This document shows positions 42,307-51,428 of a stretch of DNA of 64,000 nt, piece by piece. Position 1 is the stretch's first letter; each line of letters begins with the position of its first letter. Origin of the DNA: Terrimesophilobacter sp044464485. Its GTDB lineage: Bacteria > Actinomycetota > Actinomycetes > Actinomycetales > Microbacteriaceae. Under the pieces are notes generated by a model that saw only the letters and a program-made list of their open reading frames with translations, did not search any database and was not told where the DNA came from. The translations under genes were made by a program, and so were the position numbers. The DNA lies in assembly GCA_044464485.1 (NCBI GenBank), contig JBIQLG010000002.1:1-64000 (forward strand), written 5' to 3'.

Positions 42307-43332
42307 TCACGAAAGGCCGCCCATTGTTGAGGAGAAGACGGACATCATGAGCGGAGCTACGCCCAGCACCATGAAGGCCGGCAATACGCAGACCCCGAGC
42401 GGCAGCATGAGGGTGGCGCCCAGTTGCGCGGCATTGCGTTCCGCGGCGTGGGCGGCCTCACGGCGCACGCGAAGAGCTTCGCTGCGCAGCAGCAACCCCG
42501 CGGGAACCCCCGCGCGGTGCGACAGCGTGAGAATCTCATCCGCGTCGTCAATGCCTGCGTGGTTGGCGCCATCGGGTTCTAGCCCGAGACCGCACTCGCG
42601 AAGAACGTCCTTCGTGGCAATTCGTGCGCGCTCGATGGAAGCGCCGCCGGATACCGCAATGGCCAGCAGGTCGAAGACGAGCCCCGGAGTCAGGTTAGTC
42701 GGCGTCGCTCTGCGCACCAGTCGTCCATTCCACGCGCGTGCGGCAAGGAGAAGCACACCACCGACGCCGAGGCACACGAGCCCCGGAGTCGTCGTGAAAA
42801 GAGTTCCGATGGTGTCGAAACCCAGCGCAGCACCAAAGAGCATTCCGAGGGGAGGGAGAACCATGACCAATTTCGCGGTGGCGATCGGTCCCGCGAGCGC
42901 GGTGGCCGACGCCCGACGCGCATTCGCGAGTGCGCGGAGCGAATGGGAAAAATCGCGCAGCGACGGCGCAAGTGGTGCGCCGGCATCCGTCGCCACCATC
43001 CATGCCGCAGCAAAACCACGCCAGGCGGCACTGTCGACCTTCGCCGGGTCGCCTTTCCGCTGAGGTCGCGCGCGCGGTACCGGCGAAGGCGCCCCGTGCG
43101 GCGCACCGCGTGCGCATTCGAGGATCGCCTCGACTGGTCGCTGGCCGCGGTCGATCCGGGCCGCAACACCCGCAACGTGGTCGCGAAAAGGGGAGGGCAT
43201 TTCGGAGAGATAACGCCACGCTGCTGTCGGAGCCACCCCTGCGGAGAGAAGTTCCGCAATCCGTTCCACCACGGAGGCTACGCGATCCAGTTCCTCCGAG
43301 GCGCTCACGCTAGCCGCCGACACTGTTCGCAT
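42307..43332 (-). CDS. Type II secretion F-family protein (TadB+TadC-like, fused)
   Basis: 341 aa inner-membrane platform protein. The N-terminal half (~1-170) has the T2SSF pattern (GVAPTAAWRYLSE, DAGAPLAPSLRDFSHSLR) ending in paired hydrophobic helices. The second half (~225-341) repeats it (AVSGGASIERARIA, RAGVPAGLLLRSEALRVRREAAHAAE...LGATLMLPLGVCVLPAFM). In mycobacteria these are two genes (Rv3658c and Rv3657c); here they are one frame. Overlaps the ATPase gene by 23 bp. Confidence 0.82.
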   Translation of the reverse strand: MRTVSAASVSASEELDRVASVVERIAELLSAGVAPTAAWRYLSEMPSPFRDHVAGVAARIDRGQRPVEAILECARGAPHGAPSPVPRARPQRKGDPAKVDSAAWRGFAAAWMVATDAGAPLAPSLRDFSHSLRALANARRASATALAGPIATAKLVMVLPPLGMLFGAALGFDTIGTLFTTTPGLVCLGVGGVLLLAARAWNGRLVRRATPTNLTPGLVFDLLAIAVSGGASIERARIATKDVLRECGLGLEPDGANHAGIDDADEILTLSHRAGVPAGLLLRSEALRVRREAAHAAERNAAQLGATLMLPLGVCVLPAFMVLGVAPLMMSVFSSTMGGLS

Positions 43333-44530
43333 CCTTGCCCCGCGCGATCTGGCCCTGCCCGTCGCGCAGTTGCTGGTCTGCGCGCCCCAGTCCTGGTCCG
43401 CTTGGCGCCCAGGGCTCGGCGATCAGTCGGCCGGTTTCCGACAGCGCCAATCTGCCGACCTGGGCGATGTGGCGCCGGTCGTGCGTGCGTTCGAGGTGAA
43501 GGACGGCGTCGATCGCACTCACCGCCTGACGAGCCATAGCGTCGGCACCGAGCCCGGCGAGCGCACCGAGCGCCTCCAGCCGAGCGGGGACATCCGACAG
43601 CGAATTCGCGTGCAGGGTGCCTGCGCCGCCATCGTGACCCGTGTTCAGGGCGGAAAGCAGTTCCCGAACTTCTGCGCCTCGACACTCACCGAGGATCAGC
43701 CGATCCGGCCGCATACGCAGCGCCTCGCGCACGAGCCGGGCGAGGCCCACCTCCCCTGCCCCCTCAAGATTCGGCTGGCGCGCTTCCAAAGAAATGAAAT
43801 GCGGATGATCCACCTGCAGCTCGGCGACATCCTCGATCGCAATGAGGCGCTCTGTCTCCGGCGCGGTCGCCAACAACGCAGACAGCAGCGTCGTCTTTCC
43901 GCTGCCACCGGCGCCGGTCACGAGGATGTTGGCTCGGGAACGAACAAGTTCGATGACGAGCTCGCGCGGCACAACGTCAAAGCAGCCCGACTCCTCCAGA
44001 TCGCTGATGCTGAGCCTCGCGAGACGGGGCAGGCGGATGGAGAGCAGAGAACCCCGAGGAGAGATCGGCGGGAGAACGGCATGAACCCTGATACCGTCGT
44101 GCAGCCGCACATCAATGCACGGTGAGGCTTCGTCGATGTGCCGCCCACCCAGCGCGATGAGTCGAACGGCGAGTTCGCGAATCGCCGGCTCCGGCAGCTC
44201 GAGCGGGATCTGCCGCTCCACACCTGCGCCTTTGTCTCGCCACACCTCCCCCGCGCCGTTGACGAAAACGTCGGTGACGTCAGAGTCAGCGACGTAGCGC
44301 GCAAGCGGACCGAACTCCGGAAGTACCCGCTGAGGTTTGCCGACGGTCGCCGTGTCGTGGCCGATGCCGTCGTTCTCGAAGCAGACTGAGTGATCGGAAG
44401 CGCAACCGGGTCGTTCGGGTTGACGAGCGACCGGTTGCTCTGGTCGCACCGCGGCGGGTCGCTCTGGCCGCACGGCGGCGGGTCGCTCTGGTCGCACCGC
44501 GACGAAACGCTCATGCTGGCCCGCTGTCAT
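43310..44530 (-). CDS. TadA/CpaF-type secretion ATPase
   Basis: 406 aa. Type II/IV secretion ATPase: Walker A TGAGGSGKTTLL (~215), the Asp box IEDVAELQ, Walker B-like PDRLILGECRGAE and the His box STLHAN-equivalent AGTLHANS. The N-terminal ~45 residues contain an 8-residue tandem repeat (VRPERPAA) from a 24-bp DNA repeat and are probably disordered. Powers assembly of the DUF4244 pilus. The septum-site (Ssd) and helicase genes that accompany this locus in mycobacteria are not present here. Confidence 0.88.
   Translation of the reverse strand: MTAGQHERFVAVRPERPAAVRPERPAAVRPEQPVARQPERPGCASDHSVCFENDGIGHDTATVGKPQRVLPEFGPLARYVADSDVTDVFVNGAGEVWRDKGAGVERQIPLELPEPAIRELAVRLIALGGRHIDEASPCIDVRLHDGIRVHAVLPPISPRGSLLSIRLPRLARLSISDLEESGCFDVVPRELVIELVRSRANILVTGAGGSGKTTLLSALLATAPETERLIAIEDVAELQVDHPHFISLEARQPNLEGAGEVGLARLVREALRMRPDRLILGECRGAEVRELLSALNTGHDGGAGTLHANSLSDVPARLEALGALAGLGADAMARQAVSAIDAVLHLERTHDRRHIAQVGRLALSETGRLIAEPWAPSGPGLGRADQQLRDGQGQIARGKDANSVGG
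44426..44497. repeat. Three 24-bp tandem repeats in the secretion ATPase N-terminus
   Basis: Units at 44426-44449, 44450-44473 and 44474-44497 with consensus GCGGCGGGTCGCTCTGGTCG plus CACC. On the coding strand each gives the octapeptide VRPERPAA. The second and third differ at only two positions. The in-frame period means copy-number change would alter only linker length. Confidence 0.75.
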
Positions 44531-44603
44531 CCGCTCAGGCTAAATCGCACGGAGAATCGACATTTGTTTTCGCCAGCGGTGTGTACGAAAGGTCAGATCA
44601 TCC

Positions 44604-45869
44604 TCACTGTGCGGGAGCAGTCCCTGCGGCGTCTGAAGTCGTCGGAGCAGCGGGTGCGACCACGGATTCGGCGGGTGCCGACGGCGACGTTGCGGTTCGT
44701 GCGTGCGCAAATCCCGCCGACGTCGACTTCACAGGCACCGCGGAGAACCGGCGGCCCAACCACATGCTCTCGAGGTCCAGCACGACGAGCGAAAGGGCCA
44801 CGCAGCCGATTGTCGCCCATGCGGGAAGTGCGCCGGTGGCGAGACTCGCCAGTGCGGGAAGCAGCAAGCCGGGCAGGAGGAGCGTGGCGATGCCGATGGC
44901 CGAGCGCCCGAGCCGAACGCCGATCACGGCGTTGGTGATGTACTGCGCGGCGACTCCCACCGCCAGCAGCACGCGCACCCCGAGAGGCAGCGGTTCGCTC
45001 GCGTGCACGACGGCAATGCCGATCGACGCGGCCACGAACGTGAGACCGACAATCAAGATAAACGGAAGGTACATCACGACGTCTCGCAGGGCGCCGTACG
45101 ACTTGGCTCGTTGCGCCGCGCGCAGCCCCACCTCGGTGCCGGGAATCCCCCAGCGAAAAAATGCTCGAGCGAGCAGCGCGCACGTCACAAATCCGAACAT
45201 CGTGGAAACCCCTCCCGCCCAGGTCAGATGCTCGGCGAGGCCCGTGACCGCCAAATACACCGCTTCACCGATGACGATGACGACAAACAGGCCGATTCGC
45301 TCGAGCGAGTGCGCGACGGATGCGCGATCGTACACTTCGTATGCGAATCGGGACCGTGCGGCGAGCAGCACCATCTCACCGACGACCGCGATGCCCCACA
45401 GGAGGTACCTGTACGGTGCCGGAACGAATATCGAAGCCAGCCAGATTGCTGCCGTCACGAGGTTGTAGCTGACGGTGCGCCACGGCGAAATCGAGCTCGT
45501 GGCCTTCCAGCGCGGAATGAGCCACATGACGAGCAGCAGCAGTCTGATCCACACGGCCCCCGCAGCGTAGAGCCACGCGAATTCGCCAATGCCACTCGCG
45601 ATCGCGACCGCCATCATCGCCGGACCCGGAGTGGCAGCAATAATGAGCACTCCGATGACCGGGAACTGGCGACCGAACAGATTGTTCGTCACCATCAGGT
45701 TGACCCACGCCCACCACAGCGGGAACAGAAGCAGGATGAACCCGAGAACTGCGGGCAGTGAGCGATCCAGTTCGATGATGCGCACGGCTACCGCTATCAC
45801 GGCAACGAATACGAGATCGAAGAACAGTTCGTACCAATCGGTGGTGCGGCGGTCCAGCTCGAGTGTCAT
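44604..45869 (-). CDS. LtrA family (low temperature requirement A) membrane protein
   Basis: About 421 aa from the ATG at 45869. The first conserved segment follows at once (TTDWYELFFDLVFVAVIAV, the LtrA hallmark), with about ten to eleven membrane helices and SLERIGLFVVIVIGEAVYLAV in the middle. It ends in a ~50-residue Ala/Pro/Thr-rich cytoplasmic tail. Named for a Listeria cold-growth gene; biochemical function unknown. Alternative starts at 45902 (ATG) or 45905 (TTG) add ~12 non-conserved residues. Confidence 0.83.
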   Translation of the reverse strand: MTLELDRRTTDWYELFFDLVFVAVIAVAVRIIELDRSLPAVLGFILLLFPLWWAWVNLMVTNNLFGRQFPVIGVLIIAATPGPAMMAVAIASGIGEFAWLYAAGAVWIRLLLLVMWLIPRWKATSSISPWRTVSYNLVTAAIWLASIFVPAPYRYLLWGIAVVGEMVLLAARSRFAYEVYDRASVAHSLERIGLFVVIVIGEAVYLAVTGLAEHLTWAGGVSTMFGFVTCALLARAFFRWGIPGTEVGLRAAQRAKSYGALRDVVMYLPFILIVGLTFVAASIGIAVVHASEPLPLGVRVLLAVGVAAQYITNAVIGVRLGRSAIGIATLLLPGLLLPALASLATGALPAWATIGCVALSLVVLDLESMWLGRRFSAVPVKSTSAGFAHARTATSPSAPAESVVAPAAPTTSDAAGTAPAQ

Positions 45870-46185
45870 TCGCCCATCATCCGCCTGTAACTCATTGCAC
45901 ATCAAGGAGCGGAGTGTTCACGCGAACGGATCGGCCCTGGCTACCGGCAAATCGGAAGCACGCGAGTTAACGAGAGGGGCGGCGCCAGTTGGGGGGAACG
46001 GACGCCGCCACGGCAACGAACTGATTGGGGGGAATCGTGATGCTCGCTGCTGACCAAGCAGATGCTCGGCGAAAAATAGTCTAACCCAGTTGCCGCCTAT
46101 TTGGGGGTGACTTTTTATAACGAGTATTGTCAAATTCGTGCGGGCCAGTATTCCGCAAGACACGCGAGGAAGCGTTGGGAGAAGT
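45870..46185. promoter_or_regulatory. acs: acs upstream region with three G-runs
   Basis: 316 bp without a gene between LtrA and acs. It holds GTTGGGGGGAAC (G6 at 45991-45996), ATTGGGGGGAATC (G6 at 46027-46032) and TTTGGGGGTGAC (G5 at 46103-46107), each preceded by two Ts. They resemble the tandem A/C-G4-6-T/C sites used by RamA, the LuxR-type acetate-metabolism regulator of Corynebacterium. A possible promoter is TTGGGG (46102) with TATTGT (46126). No RamA gene is visible here. Confidence 0.5.
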
Positions 46186-48153
46186 ATGAACGAGACCATT
46201 GACAGTCTGCTCCACGAAGAACGGCGGTTTCCACCGTCAGCAGAATTCGCCGCGACGTCGATCGCGAAGCCCGAGCTGTACTCGCGAGCAAGTGCCGACC
46301 GGCTGGCATTCTGGGCGGATCAGGCCAGAGAACTGGTCGACTGGAGCACTCCGTTCACACAGACCCTCGACTGGAACAATCCCCCCTTCGCGCGCTGGTT
46401 CGCCGACGGCAAACTGAATGTCGCCTACAACTGCCTCGACCGTCACGTGCTCGCCGGCAACGGCGACCGAGTCGCTATTCACTGGGAGGGCGAACCTGGC
46501 GACACCAGAACCATCACCTACGCGGAACTTACGGACGAGGTCAAGAAGGCGGCGAATGCGCTGCACGCCCTGGGCATCCGCCATGGAGATCGCGTCGCCA
46601 TTTATCTGCCCATGATTCCCGAGGCCGCGATAGCGATGCTCGCCGTCGCGCGGCTGGGTGCCGTGCATTCCGTGGTGTTCGGCGGGTTCAGTGCGGAGTC
46701 GCTGCGATCCAGAATCGAGGATGCCAGCGCCAAACTCGTTATCACGGCCGATGGAGGTTGGCGAAAGGGCAAGGTTTTTCCGCTCAAGAACGCAGTGGAT
46801 GCCGCGATCTCGGGTGAGACCACCGTCGAACATGTGCTCGTGGTCAAACGCGGTGAGAACGATGTCGACTGGGTCGAGGGTCGCGACGTGTGGTGGCATG
46901 ATGTCGTGGACGCCGCCACCGCAGACCACGAGGCCTTGCCGTTTGAGGCCGAGAATCCGCTGTTCATTCTCTACACCTCCGGTACGACGGGAAAGCCCAA
47001 AGGCATTCTTCACACTTCGGGCGGTTACCTCGTGCAGTGCGCGTACACGCACAAGAACGTGTTCGACCTGCACCCGGAAACCGATGTCTTTTGGTGCACC
47101 GCGGATGTCGGCTGGGTGACGGGGCACAGCTATGTCGTCTACGGTCCGCTCGCCAACGGCGCAACCCAATTGATGTATGAAGGCACGCCGGACACGCCGC
47201 ATCCTGGCCGCTGGTGGGAGCTCATCGAAAAGTACGGGGTGACGATTCTCTACACCGCGCCCACCGCGATCCGTGCGTTCATGAAGACCGGCCGCGAATA
47301 CCCGCAGCAGCATGACCTGAGCTCGCTTCGCGTTCTCGGTTCGGTGGGCGAACCCATCAATCCCGAGGCGTGGATCTGGTACCGGGACATCATCGGCGGC
47401 GGAAAGACGCCCGTGGTGGATACGTGGTGGCAGACCGAAACCGGCTCCATCATGGTGTCCGCGCTTCCCGGTATCACCTCCGCAAAGCCCGGATCTGCTC
47501 AGGTGCCGCTCCCGGGCATCTCGGTGGATGTGCTCGATGAAAACGGCGCGAAAGTGGGCAATGGAAACGGCGGCCTGCTCGTGGTCACCGAGCCTTGGCC
47601 TTCCATGCTGCGAGGAATCTGGGGAGACCCGGAGCGCTTTATCGAGACTTATTGGGAGAAGTTCGATTTCGAGGGTTCACCGAACCGGCGCATGTATCTC
47701 GCCGGAGACGGCGCACGGCTAGACTCCGAGGGCGATGTGTGGGTCATGGGCCGGGTCGACGACGTCATGAATGTCTCGGGCCACCGGCTTTCGACCATGG
47801 AAATCGAGTCTGCGCTCGTCTCGCACCCCATTGTCGCGGAGGCGGCAGTCGTGGGTGCGGCGGATGACACCACGGGACAGGCGATCGTCGCGTTTGTCAT
47901 CCTGCGCGCCAAGCAGGCAGAAGCACAGACTGCGGAAGAAGCGCAGGCCCTGCTCAAGGCTCACGTCGCCGAGCAGATTGGCGCGATCGCACGACCGCGC
48001 ACGATCTATATTGTCACCGAGTTGCCCAAGACGCGTTCCGGCAAAATCATGCGCCGACTGTTACGCGATGTCGCTGAGGGCAGGGAAGTGGGCGACACGA
48101 CGACACTCGCCGACACTCAAGTGATGCAGGTGATCACGGACAAGCTCAAGTGA
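46186..48153 (+). CDS. acs: Acetyl-coenzyme A synthetase
   Basis: 655 aa, normal length. AMP-forming ligase: ACAS_N domain, A3 loop ILYTSGTTGKPKGI, A5 WWQTETGSIM, hinge GRVDDVMNVSGHRLST and the A10 catalytic Lys in LPKTRSGKIMRRLLRD, the site usually acetylated by Pat-type enzymes. Activates acetate via acetyl-AMP; the product feeds the TCA cycle and, in this genome, mevalonate synthesis. GGGAGAAG just before the ATG at 46186 fixes the start. Confidence 0.96.
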   Translation: MNETIDSLLHEERRFPPSAEFAATSIAKPELYSRASADRLAFWADQARELVDWSTPFTQTLDWNNPPFARWFADGKLNVAYNCLDRHVLAGNGDRVAIHWEGEPGDTRTITYAELTDEVKKAANALHALGIRHGDRVAIYLPMIPEAAIAMLAVARLGAVHSVVFGGFSAESLRSRIEDASAKLVITADGGWRKGKVFPLKNAVDAAISGETTVEHVLVVKRGENDVDWVEGRDVWWHDVVDAATADHEALPFEAENPLFILYTSGTTGKPKGILHTSGGYLVQCAYTHKNVFDLHPETDVFWCTADVGWVTGHSYVVYGPLANGATQLMYEGTPDTPHPGRWWELIEKYGVTILYTAPTAIRAFMKTGREYPQQHDLSSLRVLGSVGEPINPEAWIWYRDIIGGGKTPVVDTWWQTETGSIMVSALPGITSAKPGSAQVPLPGISVDVLDENGAKVGNGNGGLLVVTEPWPSMLRGIWGDPERFIETYWEKFDFEGSPNRRMYLAGDGARLDSEGDVWVMGRVDDVMNVSGHRLSTMEIESALVSHPIVAEAAVVGAADDTTGQAIVAFVILRAKQAEAQTAEEAQALLKAHVAEQIGAIARPRTIYIVTELPKTRSGKIMRRLLRDVAEGREVGDTTTLADTQVMQVITDKLK

Positions 48154-48177
48154 GCACCCCGGGGTGACCGCGAGAGA

Positions 48178-48639
48178 TCAGGCGAATTCGAACACGAATT
48201 CGATTTCGACGGGAGCGTCAAGGGGCAGCACGGCGACGCCGACCGCGCTGCGTGCATGCTGTCCCGACTCGCCGAAAATCTCGCCCAACAACTCCGAGGC
48301 CCCATTTATTACTCCCGGCTGACCCGTGAAGGCAGGATCCGAGGCGACGAAACCGACAACCTTGACGACCCGGGTGATCCGGTCAAGTGAACCGATCGCC
48401 GACCGCGCAGCGGCGAGCCCGTTGAGCACGCAATTTCTGGCAATGATTTTGGCGTCGTCCGGGCTCACTTCCGCCCCAACCTTGCCGGTGGCGGGCAATT
48501 CACCATCCACCATCGGCAATTGCCCGGAAGTGTAAACGAGGTTTCCGCTGACCACGGCAGGGATGTAGGCCGCGACGGGTTTCGAACCTTCGGGAATCAC
48601 GAGTCCCAGTTCGGCGATGCGGTCATCCAGTGCAGACAT
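48178..48639 (-). CDS. RidA family protein
   Basis: 153 aa. YjgF/RidA fold: SGNLVYTSGQLPMVDGELPATGKVGAEVSPDDA in the N-terminal half, then HARSAVGVAVLPLDAPVEIEFVFEFA. The usual substrate-binding Arg (RPxR in canonical RidA) is replaced by the HARSA segment, as in the longer 'RidA family' found beside DUF4177 genes in actinobacteria. Function unknown. Its ATG shares one base with the stop of the DUF4177 gene (TGATG). Convergent with acs. Confidence 0.82.
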   Translation of the reverse strand: MSALDDRIAELGLVIPEGSKPVAAYIPAVVSGNLVYTSGQLPMVDGELPATGKVGAEVSPDDAKIIARNCVLNGLAAARSAIGSLDRITRVVKVVGFVASDPAFTGQPGVINGASELLGEIFGESGQHARSAVGVAVLPLDAPVEIEFVFEFA

Positions 48640-48827
48640 CAGGCAGTTCCTTCCGCGGTTTCGGATGTCGCAGGGCGCTTCAAATAGGCGACCAGACCGC
48701 CTTCAGGGCCTTGAACGACCTGCACGAGCTCCCACCCCTGATCGCCCCAATTGTTGAGGATCGCGGTCGTGTTGTGCACGATCAGTGGAGTCGTAAGGTA
48801 TTCCCAGCGCTGCATCACGGCATCCAT
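48639..48827 (-). CDS. DUF4177-like small protein
   Basis: 62 aa, or 58 if the ATG at 48815 (MQRWEYLTT) is used. The second matches the usual family N-terminus. Core MQRWEYLTTPL...LNNWGDQGWELVQVV..P.G.LVAYLKRP has the W-G..GWELV pattern of DUF4177. Role unknown; consistently next to a RidA gene, suggesting a functional pair. Confidence 0.72.
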   Translation of the reverse strand: MDAVMQRWEYLTTPLIVHNTTAILNNWGDQGWELVQVVQGPEGGLVAYLKRPATSETAEGTA

Positions 48828-48853
48828 TCAGGTTTCACGGGCCCAACACCCGT

Positions 48854-48859
48854 TACTCT
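48854..48859 (+). promoter_or_regulatory. Putative -10 for leaderless PBP transcript
   Basis: TACTCT (TANNNT) ends 7 nt before the ATG at 48867 and no Shine-Dalgarno is present, the arrangement expected for a leaderless actinobacterial mRNA. No good -35 is visible. Confidence 0.4.
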
Positions 48860-48866
48860 GTATCCT

Positions 48867-51428
48867 ATGCCCAGCAACAATTCGAAGCCTCTCGGCGTGC
48901 TCTCGGCGATCGCGGGGCTCCTCAGCTTCAGTGTTCTCGCCGGTGTTCTTGTCACCGCCATGGTCACTCCAGCCCTTGCGGTCACGAGCATGGCGGCAAA
49001 CTCCTCCATCGGAGTGTTCGAGGCGTTGCCCGACTACATGGAGATCGGAAAGCTCTCGCAAAAGAACGTTCTCTACGGCGTTCGCGGCGGCCAGTACGTC
49101 CAGTTCGCGGAAGTGTACAAGCACAATCGTGAGGAAGTCAGCTGGGAGCAGGTCTCTCCGCTTATCAAAGAGGCGCTCGTCGCCGGTGAGGACCGCCGTT
49201 TTTATCAGCACGGCGGCGTCGACGCCCAGTCCATCATCCGCGCCGCAATCGGCAACTTCCTGAGCAAAGACATCGACAGCGGTGCGTCGACACTCGCGAT
49301 GCAGTTGGTGAAGAACATCAACATCCAGGAAGCGCTGCTGTTGCCGGACCCGGAGGAAAGCAAGAAGGCCATCATCGCGGCGCAGGCGCAGACGCTCGAC
49401 CGCAAGCTCAAAGAGGCAAAACTCGCCATCGGTCTCGAGAAGAATTACACGAAGAACCAGATTCTGCTCGCGTACCTGAACATCACCGGATTCGGGGGCA
49501 ACACCTACGGCATCCAGTCGGCCGCCAAGGAATATTACGGCAAAACCGCAGCCGACGTGACGCTCCCGGAGGCCGCGAGCCTCATCGCCATCGTGCAGTT
49601 GCCGAACGACCGCAACCTCGACGACCCGGAGAAGTACCCGGCCAACAAGGAGCGGCGCGACACCATCCTCGGCAACATGCTCGAGTTGGGCATGATCACG
49701 CAGGCGCAATACCGCGAAGCCATCAGTACCCCTATCAAGGATTACGTCCACTACAACGACCCGACCAGCGGATGCACGTACGCGGCAGATGCCAAGACGT
49801 TCTGTGATTACATTCTGAAGTCCGTTCCCGACCTCGCGATTCTTGGCAACACTCCCGCGGAGCGCCAGGCCAATTGGGATCGCGGCGGCTACAACGTCTA
49901 CACGACCATCAATTTGGACCAGCAGGACAACGCTCAGTCACAGCTTGATGCCTACGCTCCCGCCAACGAGACTCGCTTCAATTTGGGAGCTACCGCCGTT
50001 TCGACCGAAGTGGGCACGGGCCGCATTCTCGTCATGGCGCAGAACAAGGGATTCAACGACACCGGTGAGGGTGATCCTCTCACGACGACGGCCGTTAATT
50101 TCAACACCGACCGAGATAAGGGCGGGTCGTCCGGTTTCCAGCCTGGCTCGACATACAAGATCTTCACGCTCACCGACTGGCTCATGAATGGCCGCGGTCT
50201 CGGCGAAATCGTCAACACCACGCCGCGCGATTTCAAGTCCTTCCCCGCCTCATGCAATGGCGGCAGTTGGGTGCTCGGCAAACCCTGGAAGCCGAAGAAC
50301 GACGAAGGCGAGAACGGTCCGTGGTCGGTCATGCGGGCTACCGCCAGATCGGTGAACGTCGCGTTCGTGTCCATGGCATCCCAGCTCGATCTTTGCCAGA
50401 TCAGGGATGTCGCCAAATCGATGGGCGTGCACCGCGCTGACGGCGACCCGCTTCAGTACAACCCGACATCCGTGCTCGGCTCGAACGAGATCGCCCCGAT
50501 GACCATGGCGCTGGCTATCGGCACCATCGCGAGCGGCGGCACCTACTGCGGGCCGATCGCCATCGACAAAATTGTTTCCTCGGATGGCACCGACCTCGGC
50601 GGCCAAAAACCGGATTGCCACCAGGCGATCACTCCTGACGTCGCGGCGGGCGCGGCCTACGCCCTCGAAGGTGTCATGGCCGGGGGCGGAACGGGTAACG
50701 CATCCAACCCTCGCACCGGAGTTCCCCTGATCGGAAAGACGGGAACTACGGACAGCTCGGTGCAGACCTGGACGCTCGCGTCGAGTTCGCGCACCACCCT
50801 CGCTGTCTGGGTGGGCAACATTGTGGGCCATCAGGCACTTCGTAACATCAGCCTCCCCGGCGGAAATGCGGCGACGGCACGTCACCGCATCGCCAATCCC
50901 ATCCTCGGCGCATTGACCAATGCGTACGGTGGAAGCGGCTGGCCAAGTCCGCCCGGAAGCATGTTGAGTGGGAACACGATCACGATTCCGTCCGTTGCAG
51001 GTCAGGACATTGCCTCGGTCAAGTCTCTGCTCGAAAGCCTCGGCTTCACCGTCACGGTAGGGGACCCCATCCCGTCGTCCCAAACGACCGGTACGGTTGC
51101 CACGACCGACCCCGCTCCCGGTACATCCGTGTCCAAGGGTTATTCGATTACGATCCTGCCCAGCGACGGCACGCTGTATGTGCAGATGCCCGATCTCATC
51201 GGCCATGACGCAAACGGCACCACGGCAGAATTGACCGCGGTGGGGTACTCGGCAAGCAACATCACCTACAAGTTCGTGGCGACGACCTCGCTGCCGCCGG
51301 GGCCAGACCTCTGCAAGGTCAAGTCGACCAACCCCGCTCCTGGCGCACCCTCATCCAAGGATGCCGCTGTGACGGTCACGGTGTACAGCCTCACCGACGA
51401 TACACCGCCTCCGGGCTGCACGCCTTGA
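48867..51428 (+). CDS. Class A penicillin-binding protein with PASTA domains
   Basis: 853 aa from the ATG at 48867; the open frame upstream is not coding-like. N-terminal membrane anchor (~10-40). Glycosyltransferase 51 domain with EDRRFYQHGGVD (catalytic Glu) and GASTLAMQLVKN. Transpeptidase domain with STYKIF (SxxK), SVN (SxN) and KTGTT. Two PASTA domains (~690-755 and ~765-835), which sense peptidoglycan or beta-lactam-like ligands. Polymerises and cross-links peptidoglycan. This matches the ponA-type actinobacterial PBP. The next gene overlaps its stop. Confidence 0.94.
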   Translation: MPSNNSKPLGVLSAIAGLLSFSVLAGVLVTAMVTPALAVTSMAANSSIGVFEALPDYMEIGKLSQKNVLYGVRGGQYVQFAEVYKHNREEVSWEQVSPLIKEALVAGEDRRFYQHGGVDAQSIIRAAIGNFLSKDIDSGASTLAMQLVKNINIQEALLLPDPEESKKAIIAAQAQTLDRKLKEAKLAIGLEKNYTKNQILLAYLNITGFGGNTYGIQSAAKEYYGKTAADVTLPEAASLIAIVQLPNDRNLDDPEKYPANKERRDTILGNMLELGMITQAQYREAISTPIKDYVHYNDPTSGCTYAADAKTFCDYILKSVPDLAILGNTPAERQANWDRGGYNVYTTINLDQQDNAQSQLDAYAPANETRFNLGATAVSTEVGTGRILVMAQNKGFNDTGEGDPLTTTAVNFNTDRDKGGSSGFQPGSTYKIFTLTDWLMNGRGLGEIVNTTPRDFKSFPASCNGGSWVLGKPWKPKNDEGENGPWSVMRATARSVNVAFVSMASQLDLCQIRDVAKSMGVHRADGDPLQYNPTSVLGSNEIAPMTMALAIGTIASGGTYCGPIAIDKIVSSDGTDLGGQKPDCHQAITPDVAAGAAYALEGVMAGGGTGNASNPRTGVPLIGKTGTTDSSVQTWTLASSSRTTLAVWVGNIVGHQALRNISLPGGNAATARHRIANPILGALTNAYGGSGWPSPPGSMLSGNTITIPSVAGQDIASVKSLLESLGFTVTVGDPIPSSQTTGTVATTDPAPGTSVSKGYSITILPSDGTLYVQMPDLIGHDANGTTAELTAVGYSASNITYKFVATTSLPPGPDLCKVKSTNPAPGAPSSKDAAVTVTVYSLTDDTPPPGCTP

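Noticed and set aside
44426..44497. 24-bp repeats as a CRISPR array
   Set aside because: No spacers between units, in frame within a conserved gene and no cas genes.
48155..48166. CACCCCGGGGTG palindrome between acs and the RidA gene as terminator
   Set aside because: Perfect but with no loop and no T-run; cannot form a usual terminator hairpin.
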